The notes beneath the pieces were generated by a model. That model ran no database searches and had not been told where the DNA came from. It saw only the letters and a program-made list of their open reading frames with translations. From positions 620,001 through 684,000 of the forward strand of contig JAVTLE010000005.1 in the NCBI GenBank assembly GCA_033439295.1: 64,000 nt of DNA, in the 5' to 3' direction. This stretch comes from Deuterostichococcus epilithicus. Its lineage: Eukaryota; Chlorophyta; Trebouxiophyceae; Prasiolales; Stichococcaceae. Shown piece by piece: positions 36,701 to 47,636 of this stretch; position 1 is the stretch's first letter; every line of letters begins with the position of its first letter. Both the position numbers and the translations under genes were made by a program.

Positions 36701-38107
36701 GCTGTCTCGCCCAGCGGCAGGCCTGCAGGGGTCGACGATCACAACCTGATGATCACCACTGATGGTCATGGATTCCGACCAAGGAAGTGGCGGTGGTGTG
36801 CGTGATGCTCGCACAAGCAATGGACTGTGCTACGCATAATGACGCCGCCATATGCCTTGTCCAGCGGGCCAGGCCAATCAGCCGACATGTGGGCCGCCTT
36901 GCCGTCGTGTATGCACAGGTGCAACGGCGCACATGGGGGCAGTGATGTGCAATCCCCGCTGGACTGGCTTGTCGCAGAGGTCTGCATGGGAATGGAGGGC
37001 TGCCTTGCAAAACACGTGCAGCACAACGAACCGTGCCCACCCTTGGCCTGCATGGAGTCAAACACCTCCCGCCCGCGCTGGAAGAGCATCTGGTAGTCCA
37101 GCCCTGCGTCACCGGTCGCAGGCGCCTCCGCCGCTGGGCCGGCGGCGGCGGCGCCGTTCGTCAGCGCCGCGAGCGCGGCCGGCCTGCGGCGCACAGGCGA
37201 AGTCGCTTGAAAAGTGTGTCGTGGGATCATTCCTCCCCACACTGGTTGGACATGTGACGGAGCGCCAGACGGATCAGCCAGCTGGGCGCAGTCCCCCACG
37301 GCCACAGAAGAGAGGGCAGATGGGTGCCTGCCTTCGCATCCATGTGGGCCTCCTCTCTGCACACACAGCAACCTCCAGCCCTGCATGGAAGGACGGCGCC
37401 ACCTCTGGAAAATAGTTCGTCATCGTTCCAGGCATCAGTCAACACTCACTGTAAGTCGTCAGCGTCGGCGCGGGCGCGGGCGCGAGCCTCCCACGCGTCG
37501 CCGCCCGCGCACAGGTACAGCAGGCTGGCGTAGCTGTCGGGCTTCAGGTCGGTGCCCTCCGCCACGCCCCGGTCGTATGCCGCCAGCGCGCGCATCGGGT
37601 CGCGGTCCCGCGCGGCGTCCCGGATGGCAAACGCGATCTGTGAAGATGAAAACCGAACAGAGGGTGTGCAGAGGCGTCCAGGATGGCGGCTGCAATCTGT
37701 GAAGATCAGGAAGCGGAGCAGAGGGTGTGCAGCGTTTCCAGGTGGGAGAGGGCTGGAAGCAGTAGCGGGCGCAAGGCTTGGCAAACATAAATCAGGCGAT
37801 TGCTCCGAGGCGACTGCATCCTGCGCGGCGGTGTGGCAGCGCACTTTGCCGACCAGCAGGCTGCAGTCAAGAGGGGAACGAGCCACACGCAGACTATGCT
37901 GGCAGTGGCGCTGCGGTTCATGTGTCGGCACAGGCATGTGTCGGCACAGCAGCAGCACACCTCGTCTGCCGGCGAGGCCGGACGCTTGCGTTTCCGACTG
38001 TTGGGCTGCCGCGGGGCACGGCTGGCTCCGGCTGCCGCATTGCTCTCACCGCCGGCGCCGCTTGGGGCCTGCACGCACCCATGGATGCTGGGTTGACAGT
38101 CCGGCAT
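33719..38107 (-). CDS. PRORP: Protein-only RNase P (PRORP)
   Basis: Removes 5' leaders from pre-tRNA without an RNA subunit. The start ATG at 38107 opens MPDCQPSIHG; a basic cluster RKRKRP follows and suggests nuclear targeting. PPR-like helices come next (AFAIRDAARDRDPMRALAAY, LKPDSYASLLYLCAGG, GVAPRLRSFTPALLAF, LTEAEFAALLHACQ). The linker WEVADVTVDATG joins to SGGGEQLAAFDLDDGEW. The NYN nuclease domain has VIDGANVALFG, a strand with HAGRVKAPK, FYATPFGSNDDWYWMYAA, LLISNDEMRDHIFQ and YPPPYSTAAQNLENGAWLL, then TGA at 33719. All catalytic Asp positions known from Arabidopsis PRORP1 (DGAN, NDDW, NDEMRD) are present. The usual zinc ligands (CxxC in the linker, His and Cys near the end) are replaced. 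Two PPR exons are short, and the N-terminus has no clear organelle signal in frame. Confidence 0.93.
34601..34621 (+). repeat. Short GTCAGGT tandem repeat
   Basis: About three GTCAGGT units lie in tandem in a PRORP intron. Confidence 0.7.
36528..36547 (-). repeat. Degenerate telomere-like repeat
   Basis: Two CCCTA-type words (AACCCTACAACCCTAAACCC) lie in a PRORP intron. Confidence 0.6.
37675..37730 (-). repeat. Intronic copy of a PRORP exon start and its acceptor
   Basis: The true acceptor (exon start 37637) and its upstream intron are repeated 59 bp away (copy start 37696). Both units share the intron side CTGCACACCCTCTG...CTTCACAG, and the exon side GCCATCC(G/T)GGACGCC. Confidence 0.9.
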
Positions 38108-38195
38108 CAGGTACAGAGGTGGCTTGCAAGCGATGCGCGATGCTGACTCGTCCTGCCAGAAACCGCATCAGTGATACACAAGACGGCAGCCCGGT

Positions 38196-41161
38196 TTAGG
38201 CATTGCCGTCCCGCGCACACTGAGCCTGCGGCAGCTGGAGGACGAGCCAGCGCTCCAGATGGCATTTGTTGATGTTCAGGGGGGCGTCAGCCACTGGGCT
38301 CTGGGTGCGGCTGCATTCCCTAGGATGAGCGGGACAGTTTCGGCCAGAGCCATCGACCATGCACCTCCTTTTGACAGTGCTCCGCAAGCCTTAGCAGGTG
38401 AACCCATCCGTCATTCACCCCTGTGGCGGGCTGAGCCAAGACAGCTGCAGATGGAAACAAGCCCGAAAAAAACCCCGAAAAACCCGACAAACCCCACCCG
38501 CCTCACCCGCCCGCCGGCGGGGCTCTGGCCAGACAGCGCGCTCTGGTCGGGCCGCGCCGCGGGGGCGCCCGTTCCACCAGGCCGCTCTGCCCGGCGGTGG
38601 AGGGCCCGCGGGGGGTGCCGCCCCCCTCCGGGCGCTCGGGGCCCCGGCTGCCCGCCTGGCTGTCCTGCGAATGCGCGGCGCTGACGCTGAGGGTGGCCGC
38701 CGCGTCGTCCGCCGCCGCCTGCGGAGTCCAAGGGTTAAGACATTGGACCCGGCACGAGTCGCTCGGTGCAGCACCCTGCTTGGATGCTGCTGGCGGGCTG
38801 CACTGGGTGCCGCACGAAACATTTTGAGGCGCTGTCACAACAGCATCGGGTTTGACGCGATCAGCATGTGGAATTGTCCAGAGGAGGCCTGCAGCATTCT
38901 TCGAGCAGCACCTCGCGGCCTGGCGCGACGGAGCCGATCTGGGCGTCCGTGCTGGCAGCGGCGCGGCCGTCTGCCGACGCCGCTCGCCGCGGCGNCGGCA
39001 GACGGCCGGGACGCCGCCTCGCCGAAAGCGCCGCTGCGCCGCCCGGGACGCAGCGCGCTGCCGGCGCCGGCCGCGACCCGCGGCCCAACGTCTGACGTCA
39101 GGCTGAAGCCCGGCTGCAGGTCCCGCCGTGGCAGCCCGCGTGCCTGCGCCTGCGGTGCAGGCCACGCGCGCTGGTTCCAGCCCCTTGCTCTGTTGTGTCT
39201 CCTCCTTGCGTCAAAGCAGCTGGGGCTTTATGGTATCGTGAGCCCCTTCACATGTGAACTCCTACGTCTGAAATGATGCCAGGATACTTGGCGTGCATGT
39301 CAAGCCGCTCTCCGCAGCTGACCGCCGTCATGCTGCCCACCTGTGGCGCCGTCATGCCGACGCTGGCCGTCGGCGCGGGCATGCCGACGGACTCAGCCGG
39401 TGCCGGGGCGCGCCGGCCGGCGAGAGCCCCCGTCGCCCGAGGTCCGGCGCCCGCGCCCAGCGCCGAGGCGTTCTGGCTTCCGGCTGGCTGCGCCACCGCC
39501 GCGGCCGCCGCAAAGCTGGCCGAGCGCTCCGCTATCGACAGCGCGCCCGCGAGTTGCGCGGCCGCAGACGGCGCGTCCAGTGCCATGGGCTGGGAGGTCC
39601 CCACGAGGGCCGCCTCGCCGGGGGCCGGGGACAAGGGGAAGGCGGACGCAGCCACCGCGGCGTGCGGCGCGGGCCGCCCAGAGGACTGGATCTCGCCGNC
39701 TGCCGCCTCGCCGGCCGGCAGCGGCGGCTCTGCAGCGCCGCCGAGGGCCGCGCCTCCCTGTCGAGAGCAATGGAAACACTGGCTTGCGCCCGGCATGGCC
39801 ACTGCCCAGCTGCTCTCCCAAAGCAGGGTGCATTGTGCCCAGCTGGACAGTTCAAGACTGGAGTCTGACCGACCTCCGGTGCTGGACCAGCACGAGTGCT
39901 AGTACACCCTCACCTGCACCTCGCTGGCGGCCTGCTGTGGGCGGCCGCCGCCGGCGAACACCGAGTGCGCGGCGCCCTGCACCAGGCTGGCATCGTCATC
40001 CGTCGCCGCGGGGCCGCCGCCGCCGGAGTCGGCGTTGCTCACGACCGAGGTGTCCCGCATGCCGGACGCCAGCAGCAGGTCGTTCTCGGCACCGAACCCC
40101 GCGTCCTCTGGCACCGTCGCAGCCTCCTGGACCGCCTCCGTCTCAGAGTCCGTGTCCGCCGCGTCGTGCATCGTGGCTGCAGATGGGGAGGACAGCCACA
40201 CCGCTGACCGGCAGCCTGGAAGCTATGCGTCGGCGGTTGCGGAAGCAGCACAGCTTTGTGAAAGGCTGTGACGTCATTGTAAATATACATAGCGCCTTAC
40301 AGTAGCATGTGGACACTGGGAGCGTTGCACGCACTGCGCCATGTGTGCCCACCTAGGGTGGACGACGCGTCATTCGCGCGGGTGCGCACTCGCTGCAGCC
40401 CCGGGGCCTCGCCCTGACCCTCCTGCATGGCTGCGGCCACCTCCATGGCAGAGCGTGTGCTGCGCCGGCGGCCAGCGGCAAGCGCGGGCGACCCCCGCTG
40501 CAAGTTGCATATTGCATCACTCATGGGAGAGATATCGCTTGACGCGATCGAGGTTTCCCTGGAACAAATACATGAGCTTGCGACGCCCAGAGAAGCGAAA
40601 AGTGCACGGCTGCTGGTGTCGTCACTCTTGCTGTTGTCAGCATAGTCGAACCAGGTTGCACCAACCTGCAGAGAGCTGACGGCGTGAGTTCCGAAACTGC
40701 TCCGAGCGCAGACTCTGTGAAGTGAGGGCCGGATGCGCGTGCCGCGCGGCCCTGTCGAGAGCCACCTGCGGTCGCCTGGATTGTGAGTTGTGCGACAAAA
40801 GTGATGGGAAGATCTCACACCTTCTCAGCGCATGCATCATGCAGCATGCCACTAGGACCAGCAGAATGCATCCTGCAGGTACTTGGAACCCCATGATGCC
40901 GTCCGGCTCCAAGCACCTTGGTCTGGATGTCTCACAGCACGCGTGGTCCTGGCTCGCCTTGTGACCCAGCAACCCGGCGGCAGGGGTGTGATCGAGTTCT
41001 TGGATGCACGTGAATAGCACCTGGCCAGCGGTGGGACGCGATCGCTGGCGTGATGCGCGGCGGGCGGTGTCGTAAGTCGGGCCCGAGACGGCCTGCCGGA
41101 AAGGGGCCGGCCGCGCACCGCTGTCGTCAGCAGCCGTCGCGCTGCAAGCATCTGCAACCAC
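38196..41161 (-). CDS. Unrecognised Ala/Ser-rich, probably disordered protein
   Basis: About seven exons are suggested by phase-compatible junctions: 41160-40975 (ACSATAADDSGARP), 40674-40361 (VGATWFDYADNSKSDDTSS), about 40171-39913 (MHDAADTDSETEAVQEAA), about 39765-39340 (Ala/Ser/Pro-rich), about 39112-38870, 38727-38510, and a final exon encoding LNINKCHLERWLVLQLPQAQ with TAA at 38196. I recognise no domain. Acidic Ser-rich patches and Pro/Ala runs suggest a regulatory or scaffold role, but that is inference. The start is unresolved: an ATG at 41152 gives a mitochondrial-like peptide, but in a frame that soon stops. Around the N at 38995 the good frame changes, which suggests a miscalled or missing base inside a hairpin. 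Confidence 0.5.
38964..39008. repeat. 13-bp inverted repeat around an unresolved base
   Basis: Arms CGGCCGTCTGCCG (38964-38976) and its complement (38996-39008) flank a GC-rich loop whose last base before the right arm is the N at 38995. It lies inside a probable exon of the unrecognised gene. Confidence 0.85.
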
Positions 41162-41599
41162 TCAGACTTCGATGCTGGCGTGGCAGGTTTGCCCCGGACG
41201 CGCGCAGTGGCTTGCGGAGGCTCGCCTGTGCTTCGCCAAGTGCGGCAGAGACTCTCTGTTCATATTCCGGTCCCATGCCACAGCATGGCCGTGCTGTGCT
41301 GGACTTTCAGCCAGTGGCGTTGTTCACGCTTTGCAAGACGAGCACTTGCGCCACTGCGGTGCAGCTGCTCTGCAATAAGCAGTGATGCAGTCTCGACAGT
41401 AAGGTGTCCATCAGGCTGCGTGATAGCACGACTTTCCAGCTCAGTTCCTTCGCAGTGTCATATCCAGCTGCAGTCTTGAAGTGTTTTGAGGCCGCGAATG
41501 GCACAGGCAACCTGTGCGAGAAGTGCTTCCGACCTCTGATGTCTGGAGCCCTCATGCAAAATTCAAGAGTGGAATAGCAGCCTACAGGAAAGCACCAGC
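41162..41599. promoter_or_regulatory. Divergent spacer between the unrecognised gene and Pol kappa
   Basis: About 440 bp separate the two genes. It probably holds both promoters, and perhaps the missing first exon of the minus-strand gene. No clear motif is seen. Confidence 0.35.
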
Positions 41600-44500
41600 A
41601 TGGAACATGCCAATGCGGCGGCAGGTATGCCTGCCGTGCCGGGTCGCGGTGGAGCTGGTGGCGATAGCGGAGGTCATCCGCAGGCCTCGCAGGCCGCATG
41701 GCGCAAACACCACACTGTGTTCACCAACGAGAAAGCCGGCATGGCGGGAGTCAACCGGGACCATGTTCAGAAGGTTGTGTACGAGATGAGCAAGGTGAGC
41801 AAGAGCTGACCGTGCTGCTGTCTTCCATGAATATGTTCAAGGATTCTCGCCCGGATTCACAGCACCTGGCGGCATTTTTTTCGGCCTGCACAGTGCGATG
41901 CGCCGCGCAGAGATCACTGAAAAGGAGGAGTGCGCTTGCGCATCCCGTGTCGACTGGTAACAGCACCAATCTCATCCGCATGTCCTCGTCCAGGACTCGG
42001 CGCACTTCAAGAATGAGCAGCGGAAGCAGGCGCAGACAGACGAGCGCATTGCACGCCTCAAGCAGCGCGCCGCCAGCCTCACACAAGGGGAGCTGGCCGC
42101 CCACCAGCGGTGCGACATCCGGCCTCCGTGTCAGACTGTCGTTGTTGCCAGCCGCAGCTTGCCACTTGCTGCACGCAGCTCGCCTCCTGCCCGTGTGTGC
42201 ATGCACCGCGCTGAAGTGTGCATCAACCTCCTGCCCGCACCTCGCGTGCGGTCGCACCTTTGTTGTCTGGACACCCGCAGCTAAAGCATTATCTGTTTGG
42301 CCACTCGAAGGAACCCCATTGAATGCATGGCAAGCATCAAGTGTCCGCTTCCACAGACAGGCACACGGCTGTTGACCCTGACTCTCGCATGTGCCTCGGT
42401 GGCGCAGGGCCATGGACGCGCTGATAGCGGAGCTTGCGGCCACCAGGGACCTGAAGGCCACCTGGCTGGTCGTAGATCAAGACGCATTCTTCGCTTCGTG
42501 TGCAGAGCTGCGCGACCCCACCCTGGTGTGCAACCCTCGCCACTCTGACGCATGTCCAGGGGCCTCAGTGCGGGTGTCTGCTGACCAAGACTGTACGACT
42601 GCCAGCCTCATCGTCAGTTGCACTACTTCCCACTCGTGCATTGTTCAGAGGCATCAGTGAACACGGCTGCAGAAGGACAAGCCAATGGCGGTGGGCGGCA
42701 TCGGCATGATCTCCACCGCAAACTATGTGGCGCGGCGGTTTGGCGTGCGGTCCGCCATGCCCGGCTTCATTGGCCGCCGCCTGTGCCCCGAGCTTGTGTT
42801 CGTGCCCTCGGGTGTGCAATATTCTATACGAAAGAAAAGTTCAGTCAATTTCTCTTCGAAAAGCAATTGTTGTTCCTCGAAGAGGCACCCGGATTTCTCA
42901 CCAAATGCTGCGAGCCTGGGCTCTCCGGCATCACACCGTGCGCCCGGCGCTGTGGCGCTCCCGTTCAGGAGCACCTGCAGCTGCACCGCGATGCTGAGCA
43001 GGAGCCACGACGGCCCGCACGCCATGCGCAGGCGGCTGTGGACTTCGCACGACACATCAAATGTGCCTTGTGCTCTGCTGGTGCAGACTTCCAGCACTAC
43101 GTGGAGGTCAGCAAGCAGACGCGCGCCGTGTTTGCGGACTTCGACCCCGACTTTCATGCCGGCTCCCTGGACGAAGCCTTTCTGGACGTCACCGCCTACT
43201 GTGCGCAGCATGGCGTGTCGGGTGGGTTTCGGGGGAAAGGCCCCGGCAGCAGTCTGATTCGGCGCTCATTCCCTCGGTACCGTCATGCTCTGTGCTGCAG
43301 TGCGATGAGGGTCACCTGACTTGTCAACCACCTGGTGTTCGGCATCCTGCCGTGTGCCCCCTCCGTTTGGCTGTTGTGGACGAGGCTGCTGGCGAATCAC
43401 TTCACACACGACACACCGGCGGCGCAGGCGCGGAGGTGGCCGAGACCATCAGGCGGCGGGTTCGAGAGGAGACGGGGGTCACGTGCTCCGTGGGCATCGC
43501 GCCAAACCGCATGCTCGCAAAGGTGTGACGTGCCTCCTGCTGCATGCTGCTGTGTGTGCTCTCAGAAGAGCTTGCAAATTCAGTGCGAGTGCAAACAGTC
43601 ATGCCTGCTGCAGCGTGTGGCGCTGATACTGATCAGACATAGAAGGGGTCTGGAAGCCAGGCTCTGAACGTGACATCGTACGTAATCCTTCTTCACACAT
43701 GCTTCACGTTCAATGCTTGCCACCGCAGGTGTGTGCCGACCGCAACAAGCCGGACGGACAGTATGAGATCCCTGCAACAGTGGACGGGGTCAGCCGCTTT
43801 ATTGCGGAGCTGCCCATTCGCAAGGTCCCGGGCATCGGCAAGGTTGTGGTTTCGATTGGATTTGAGAATTGCAGTTGCATTCACAGAGTCTCATGGATTA
43901 TACAATGTTTCTCAGGGCATCACAATGTTTTGTTCCCAACAACCCTCCCCGCGTGTCACATATTACTTCAGGTTTTCAGGGGTTTTGGTTTGACAGTGCT
44001 TATGTTCTGTTGTGTATGCCGCAGGTGACAGAGCACATCCTGAAGTCCTTTGGGGTGGAAACCTGCAGCGGCCTGATCGAGCAGCGGGCGCTGCTGTCCG
44101 CCCTCTTCTCAAAGGTGCTACCGCTGGCCAGGAGTTCCTACTTCCTGCTTGCTGCAATGACAACCTGGCTCTGCTGCTCCTGCTTCGCCGCTCCAGGGAA
44201 CCTTCCCACTGAGCATCTGCCGGATGCGTCACCTCCAGAACTCTCGGATGGTTCTCTCGACAGCACTTTCGGATGGCTCTCTCGATGGTCCTTCGCAAAC
44301 CAGCCCTCTCAGCCGCCCCGCCCTGATATCTGAACATGCACGACAGGTGGCGGTTGACTACTTCATGCGCGTGGGGCTGGGCCTGGGACAGACGGCGCAC
44401 GGGGAGGCGACGCCCGAGGGCGAGGTCGGCCGCAAGGGCATCTCCTGCGAGCGCACCTTCCGCCCCCTGTCCTCCCCCGCCGACCTGGAGGCCAAGGTGT

Positions 44501-47348
44501 GCGCCGCGCATTGGTGGCGCATCGGCTCGCCGCCGCACCTTCACTCAACTCCTGCAAGCACGCCATCCGCCCCTGTCCGTGCCCGCCGACCTGCAGGTCA
44601 AGGGGCGCTCATGAGCACGCAAGGGCGGCTGCGCCTTGACAGCTATGTGACTCGGCTGCACTCCGCAGACTGCACTCCGTGGACATGGGGGCATGGGAAA
44701 GGGGGTCGCAACCTAGTCCAGGATCGGCACCCTAGACAAGCTTAAAGCCAACCCAAGTTGATGAGAGGCAGCAGCCTGACGATGTCAACAAAGTCCATAG
44801 ACTGCTCGGCAGTGAAGGAGCTTGCTCTGTACGACCGCGGATGCGCATTCATGCTCAGATGCGAATTTGTCCGTTATTTGCAGCGAGGTAAACCCCTCGA
44901 ACCCTGCCAAACCCTGGCCATCGTTGGAATGATTGCAGTGCGCTGAGATTGCGGAGCACCTGGCGGGGGATATGGCACGGGAGCAGCTGCAGGGCCGCAC
45001 TGTGACGCTCAAGCTCAAGTCCGCCACCACCTTTGAGGCACGTCACCCGTGCTGCCGGCTCCGCTGACATTGGCTTGATGGCGCCCTCGCTCCTTCCGAC
45101 TGGGCCATGGCATGCAATGTCGTCCTGCACAGCATGTCAACAGTCCGTCATCATACCACAGCCTCCGAGGCCACGGCCGATTCGCACGTGCCGCTCAGTG
45201 TAGCCAGCGCAGCTCGCAGCCGAGGCCTCCGTCGGTTGATTCAGCGAGGCTGCGCGCATGTGCAGGTGAACACGCGGGCAGTGACGCTGCCCAACTACGT
45301 GAGCTCGGCGGATGATCTGCGCAAGGCGGCACTGCGCCTGCTGCGCCCTGAGCTGCCGCTCACCCTGCGCCTCATGGGCATCAGGCGAGCAGGCTTCCAA
45401 ATTTCCAACTTCCAACTAAACTCGCTCGTTGGTTGTCTCTGCATGGGAGAGCCCACCGCTGCAGGGTGGCGCAACTGCGCAGGCAGCTCTCGGACCTTGA
45501 GTTATTCCTGGAGGCACAGGCTGTCGGTGTTCGCATGCAGCCCGCTGACCCTTTGCTCTGACATTGCTTCGAGTGGCTTCATTGCTGAGTGACAATCCGT
45601 GTGACTGAAGGCAACTTGGTGCCCTACAGGGTATCAGCTTTCAAGGAGCGGCCGGCGCCGCCCCCCGGGCAGAAAACCCTGGCTGGTTTCCTGCAAGTCA
45701 GCGATGCAGCGCAGCCTGTAGCAGGTGGCAGCGGCAGTGGCGTTGAGCACTCGGAGGCAAGAGAGCCTGATGGGGCGGCGGCGGCGGCCCCGCAGCCTGC
45801 AGACGGCAGACAGCCAGAGGGCGGTGGCGTGTGCAACAGTCACGGTGCTGGACCGGCAGCAGGGGGCCGGGATAATCGCCTTGGCGCGGACCGCGGCATT
45901 GACGGTTTTGGTCCAGAGAATGGCGGTTCCGTCTTTGGGCCCTCGGAGGGCAGCCGCAGCAGTGCTGGCGGGGGCAACGGCGGCGCTGGCGCGCCAGCGG
46001 AGCTGACGCTACAGGGCTGGGCGACCGACGCCGAGTCGGATCCCGAGGTGGACCAAGAACAGGAAGCGGCAGGCGTTGAACTCAGCCTGCGTGACTGGCA
46101 GCTGCCGGATGGCGCAGCGGAGCCGCACGGCAGGTGTGGACTTGGCATCACTCTGCGCCGTGCATTCTTTGATGTGCAAGAGAGCTGCCAGGCACGGACG
46201 AGCGCACCTTCCTTGCTGTTCCGGGAATCCTGCCTGCCAGTAGTGCCCGCAGTTCGTGCAGGTCTGCAATCCCCATCATTATTCGTTGTCTGTCACAGCG
46301 CGATGACCCTGCCTGTGTGCCGCCTCCCGCGCTGCAGCCAGCCGGCGAACGGGCGGCAGAAGGCAGCATCCTGGCGCTGCCGCACGTGCACCTACATCAA
46401 CCCGCGCCACCTGCTGCGTTGCGAGCTGTGTGAGGTGCCACGGCGCGGCGCACTCAGCTGCGACTCTGCCACCTACGGCGGCGGCGGGCTTGGTGCCAAC
46501 GGCGGGCTCGGCGGCGGCTCAGGGGGCAGCGGCCCCGGCAGCGATGCTGGTGGTAGTGGCGGCAGCGGCAGCAGATCGTCTCCTCCGCAGCAGCATGCGC
46601 CAGCGGCGCCGGCGCAGGAGCGGCAGCACATCTCGCGGTTCTTCGAGGAGGCGCAGCCAGTGGCGGCGGCACCGGCAGCGCTACCGCAGCTGCCACATGC
46701 AGGTTCACCCGAGCCTGAGCCTGCAGTAGGAGCCGTCGGCGCGGCAGCAGAGGCCGATGGCCGACAGGGTGACAGTGGGCTCAGCGGCGGCGGCAGCGCC
46801 CATCCAAACTCTTGGCGCTGCGAGTACGCTTTGCATGCTGCCCAAGAGCTCGCACGAGGCTTTTGCACATGCGCATGCTCGACCTGCACACCCACCTTCC
46901 CAGCAAGCATCTCACCATGGGCAGGCTGCATTGTGCCATGGCAGTCGATGCCTGCAAATCCCGCTTGCTCGGCTCGCATCTGCACCGCTGCCTGACGCTG
47001 AATGCAGGGGACCCATGTCGCAGGCGCTGTGGCAGGGCGGTCCCCGAGGCACGGCGCGCCGAGCACAGCGACTGGCACTTTGCAGACGACCTGCAGCGGG
47101 ACAATGGTGGCGCTGCTGCGGCGTCGGACGGTGGCGCCTCACAGCAGTCGGGCAAGCGGCGCAAGCTCCTGGCGTCGCCGGCGGGCTCCGGCGGCAGTTC
47201 AGGGCCGGGCGTCGGGCCAGCCGGCGGAAAAGGCACCGGCGGCGGCAAGGCAGGCCGTAAGGGCATGCAGCATCATCGGCAGCAGCAGCAGCATCAGCCG
47301 GGCACAATCGATGCGCTGCTGAGCCGACACAGACAGAAGTCCCAGTGA
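41600..47348 (+). CDS. POLK: DNA polymerase kappa (Y family, DinB type)
   Basis: Translesion DNA polymerase. Exons join in phase: 41600-41794 ([17 protein letters not shown]), 41994-42109, 42408-42525 ([17 protein letters not shown]), 42673-42811 ([19 protein letters not shown]), 43087-43221 ([10 protein letters not shown]), 43428-43522 ([11 protein letters not shown]), 43729-43842 (IRKVPGIGK), 44025-44114, 44347-44496 (ERTFRPLSS), 44948-45037, 45266-45384 (LRLMGIR), 45630 onward. The catalytic Asp pair and DE are present. The tail has a PIP box (QKTLAGFL), an NZF finger ([20 protein letters not shown], about 46370), a second PIP-like RQHISRFF, a UBZ3-like finger ([20 protein letters not shown], split by an intron at about 46819) and a terminal [10 protein letters not shown] before TGA. 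Two introns use GC donors (45038, 45385). Confidence 0.94.
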
Positions 47349-47636
47349 GAGAGGGCTTGTGAATGACTTGTAGGCATGCAACTGAGATACAGGTGGTATC
47401 GTGTAGGCCTCTGTGCTCATGTAGGTGTCCTGAAGCGTCAATAGTATTGCTCGTCAATACGGCAGTGCTCGTTCAGCTGAGCTTGGAGTCCCTGGTCAAG
47501 TGCTTGCCTCGAACGTCGCGAACGGCCCAGACCTTGGACAATGAAGAACTCCAGGCAGACAGCGCACTTTCTGTACGTCAGCTTTGCTGAGTTGGTGCAT
47601 CAACAGAAGCGGCTGTTGCTGCGGTGAGGCGCAGAG
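47349..47636. promoter_or_regulatory. Short spacer between Pol kappa and the expansin gene
   Basis: About 290 bp lie between the Pol kappa stop and the expansin start on the same strand. It must hold the Pol kappa 3' end and the expansin promoter. Confidence 0.35.

Noticed and set aside
40852-41157. A mitochondrial-targeting-like start, MLAARRLLTTAVRG
   Set aside because: Joined to the next exon by the visible splice sites, this frame soon stops. The other frame continues well into the following exons.
45589-46995. A single long uninterrupted Pol kappa frame reading through 46135-46335
   Set aside because: A good gtgtgg donor and a gctgcag acceptor keep the frame and remove a stretch that looks non-coding, so an intron is more likely.
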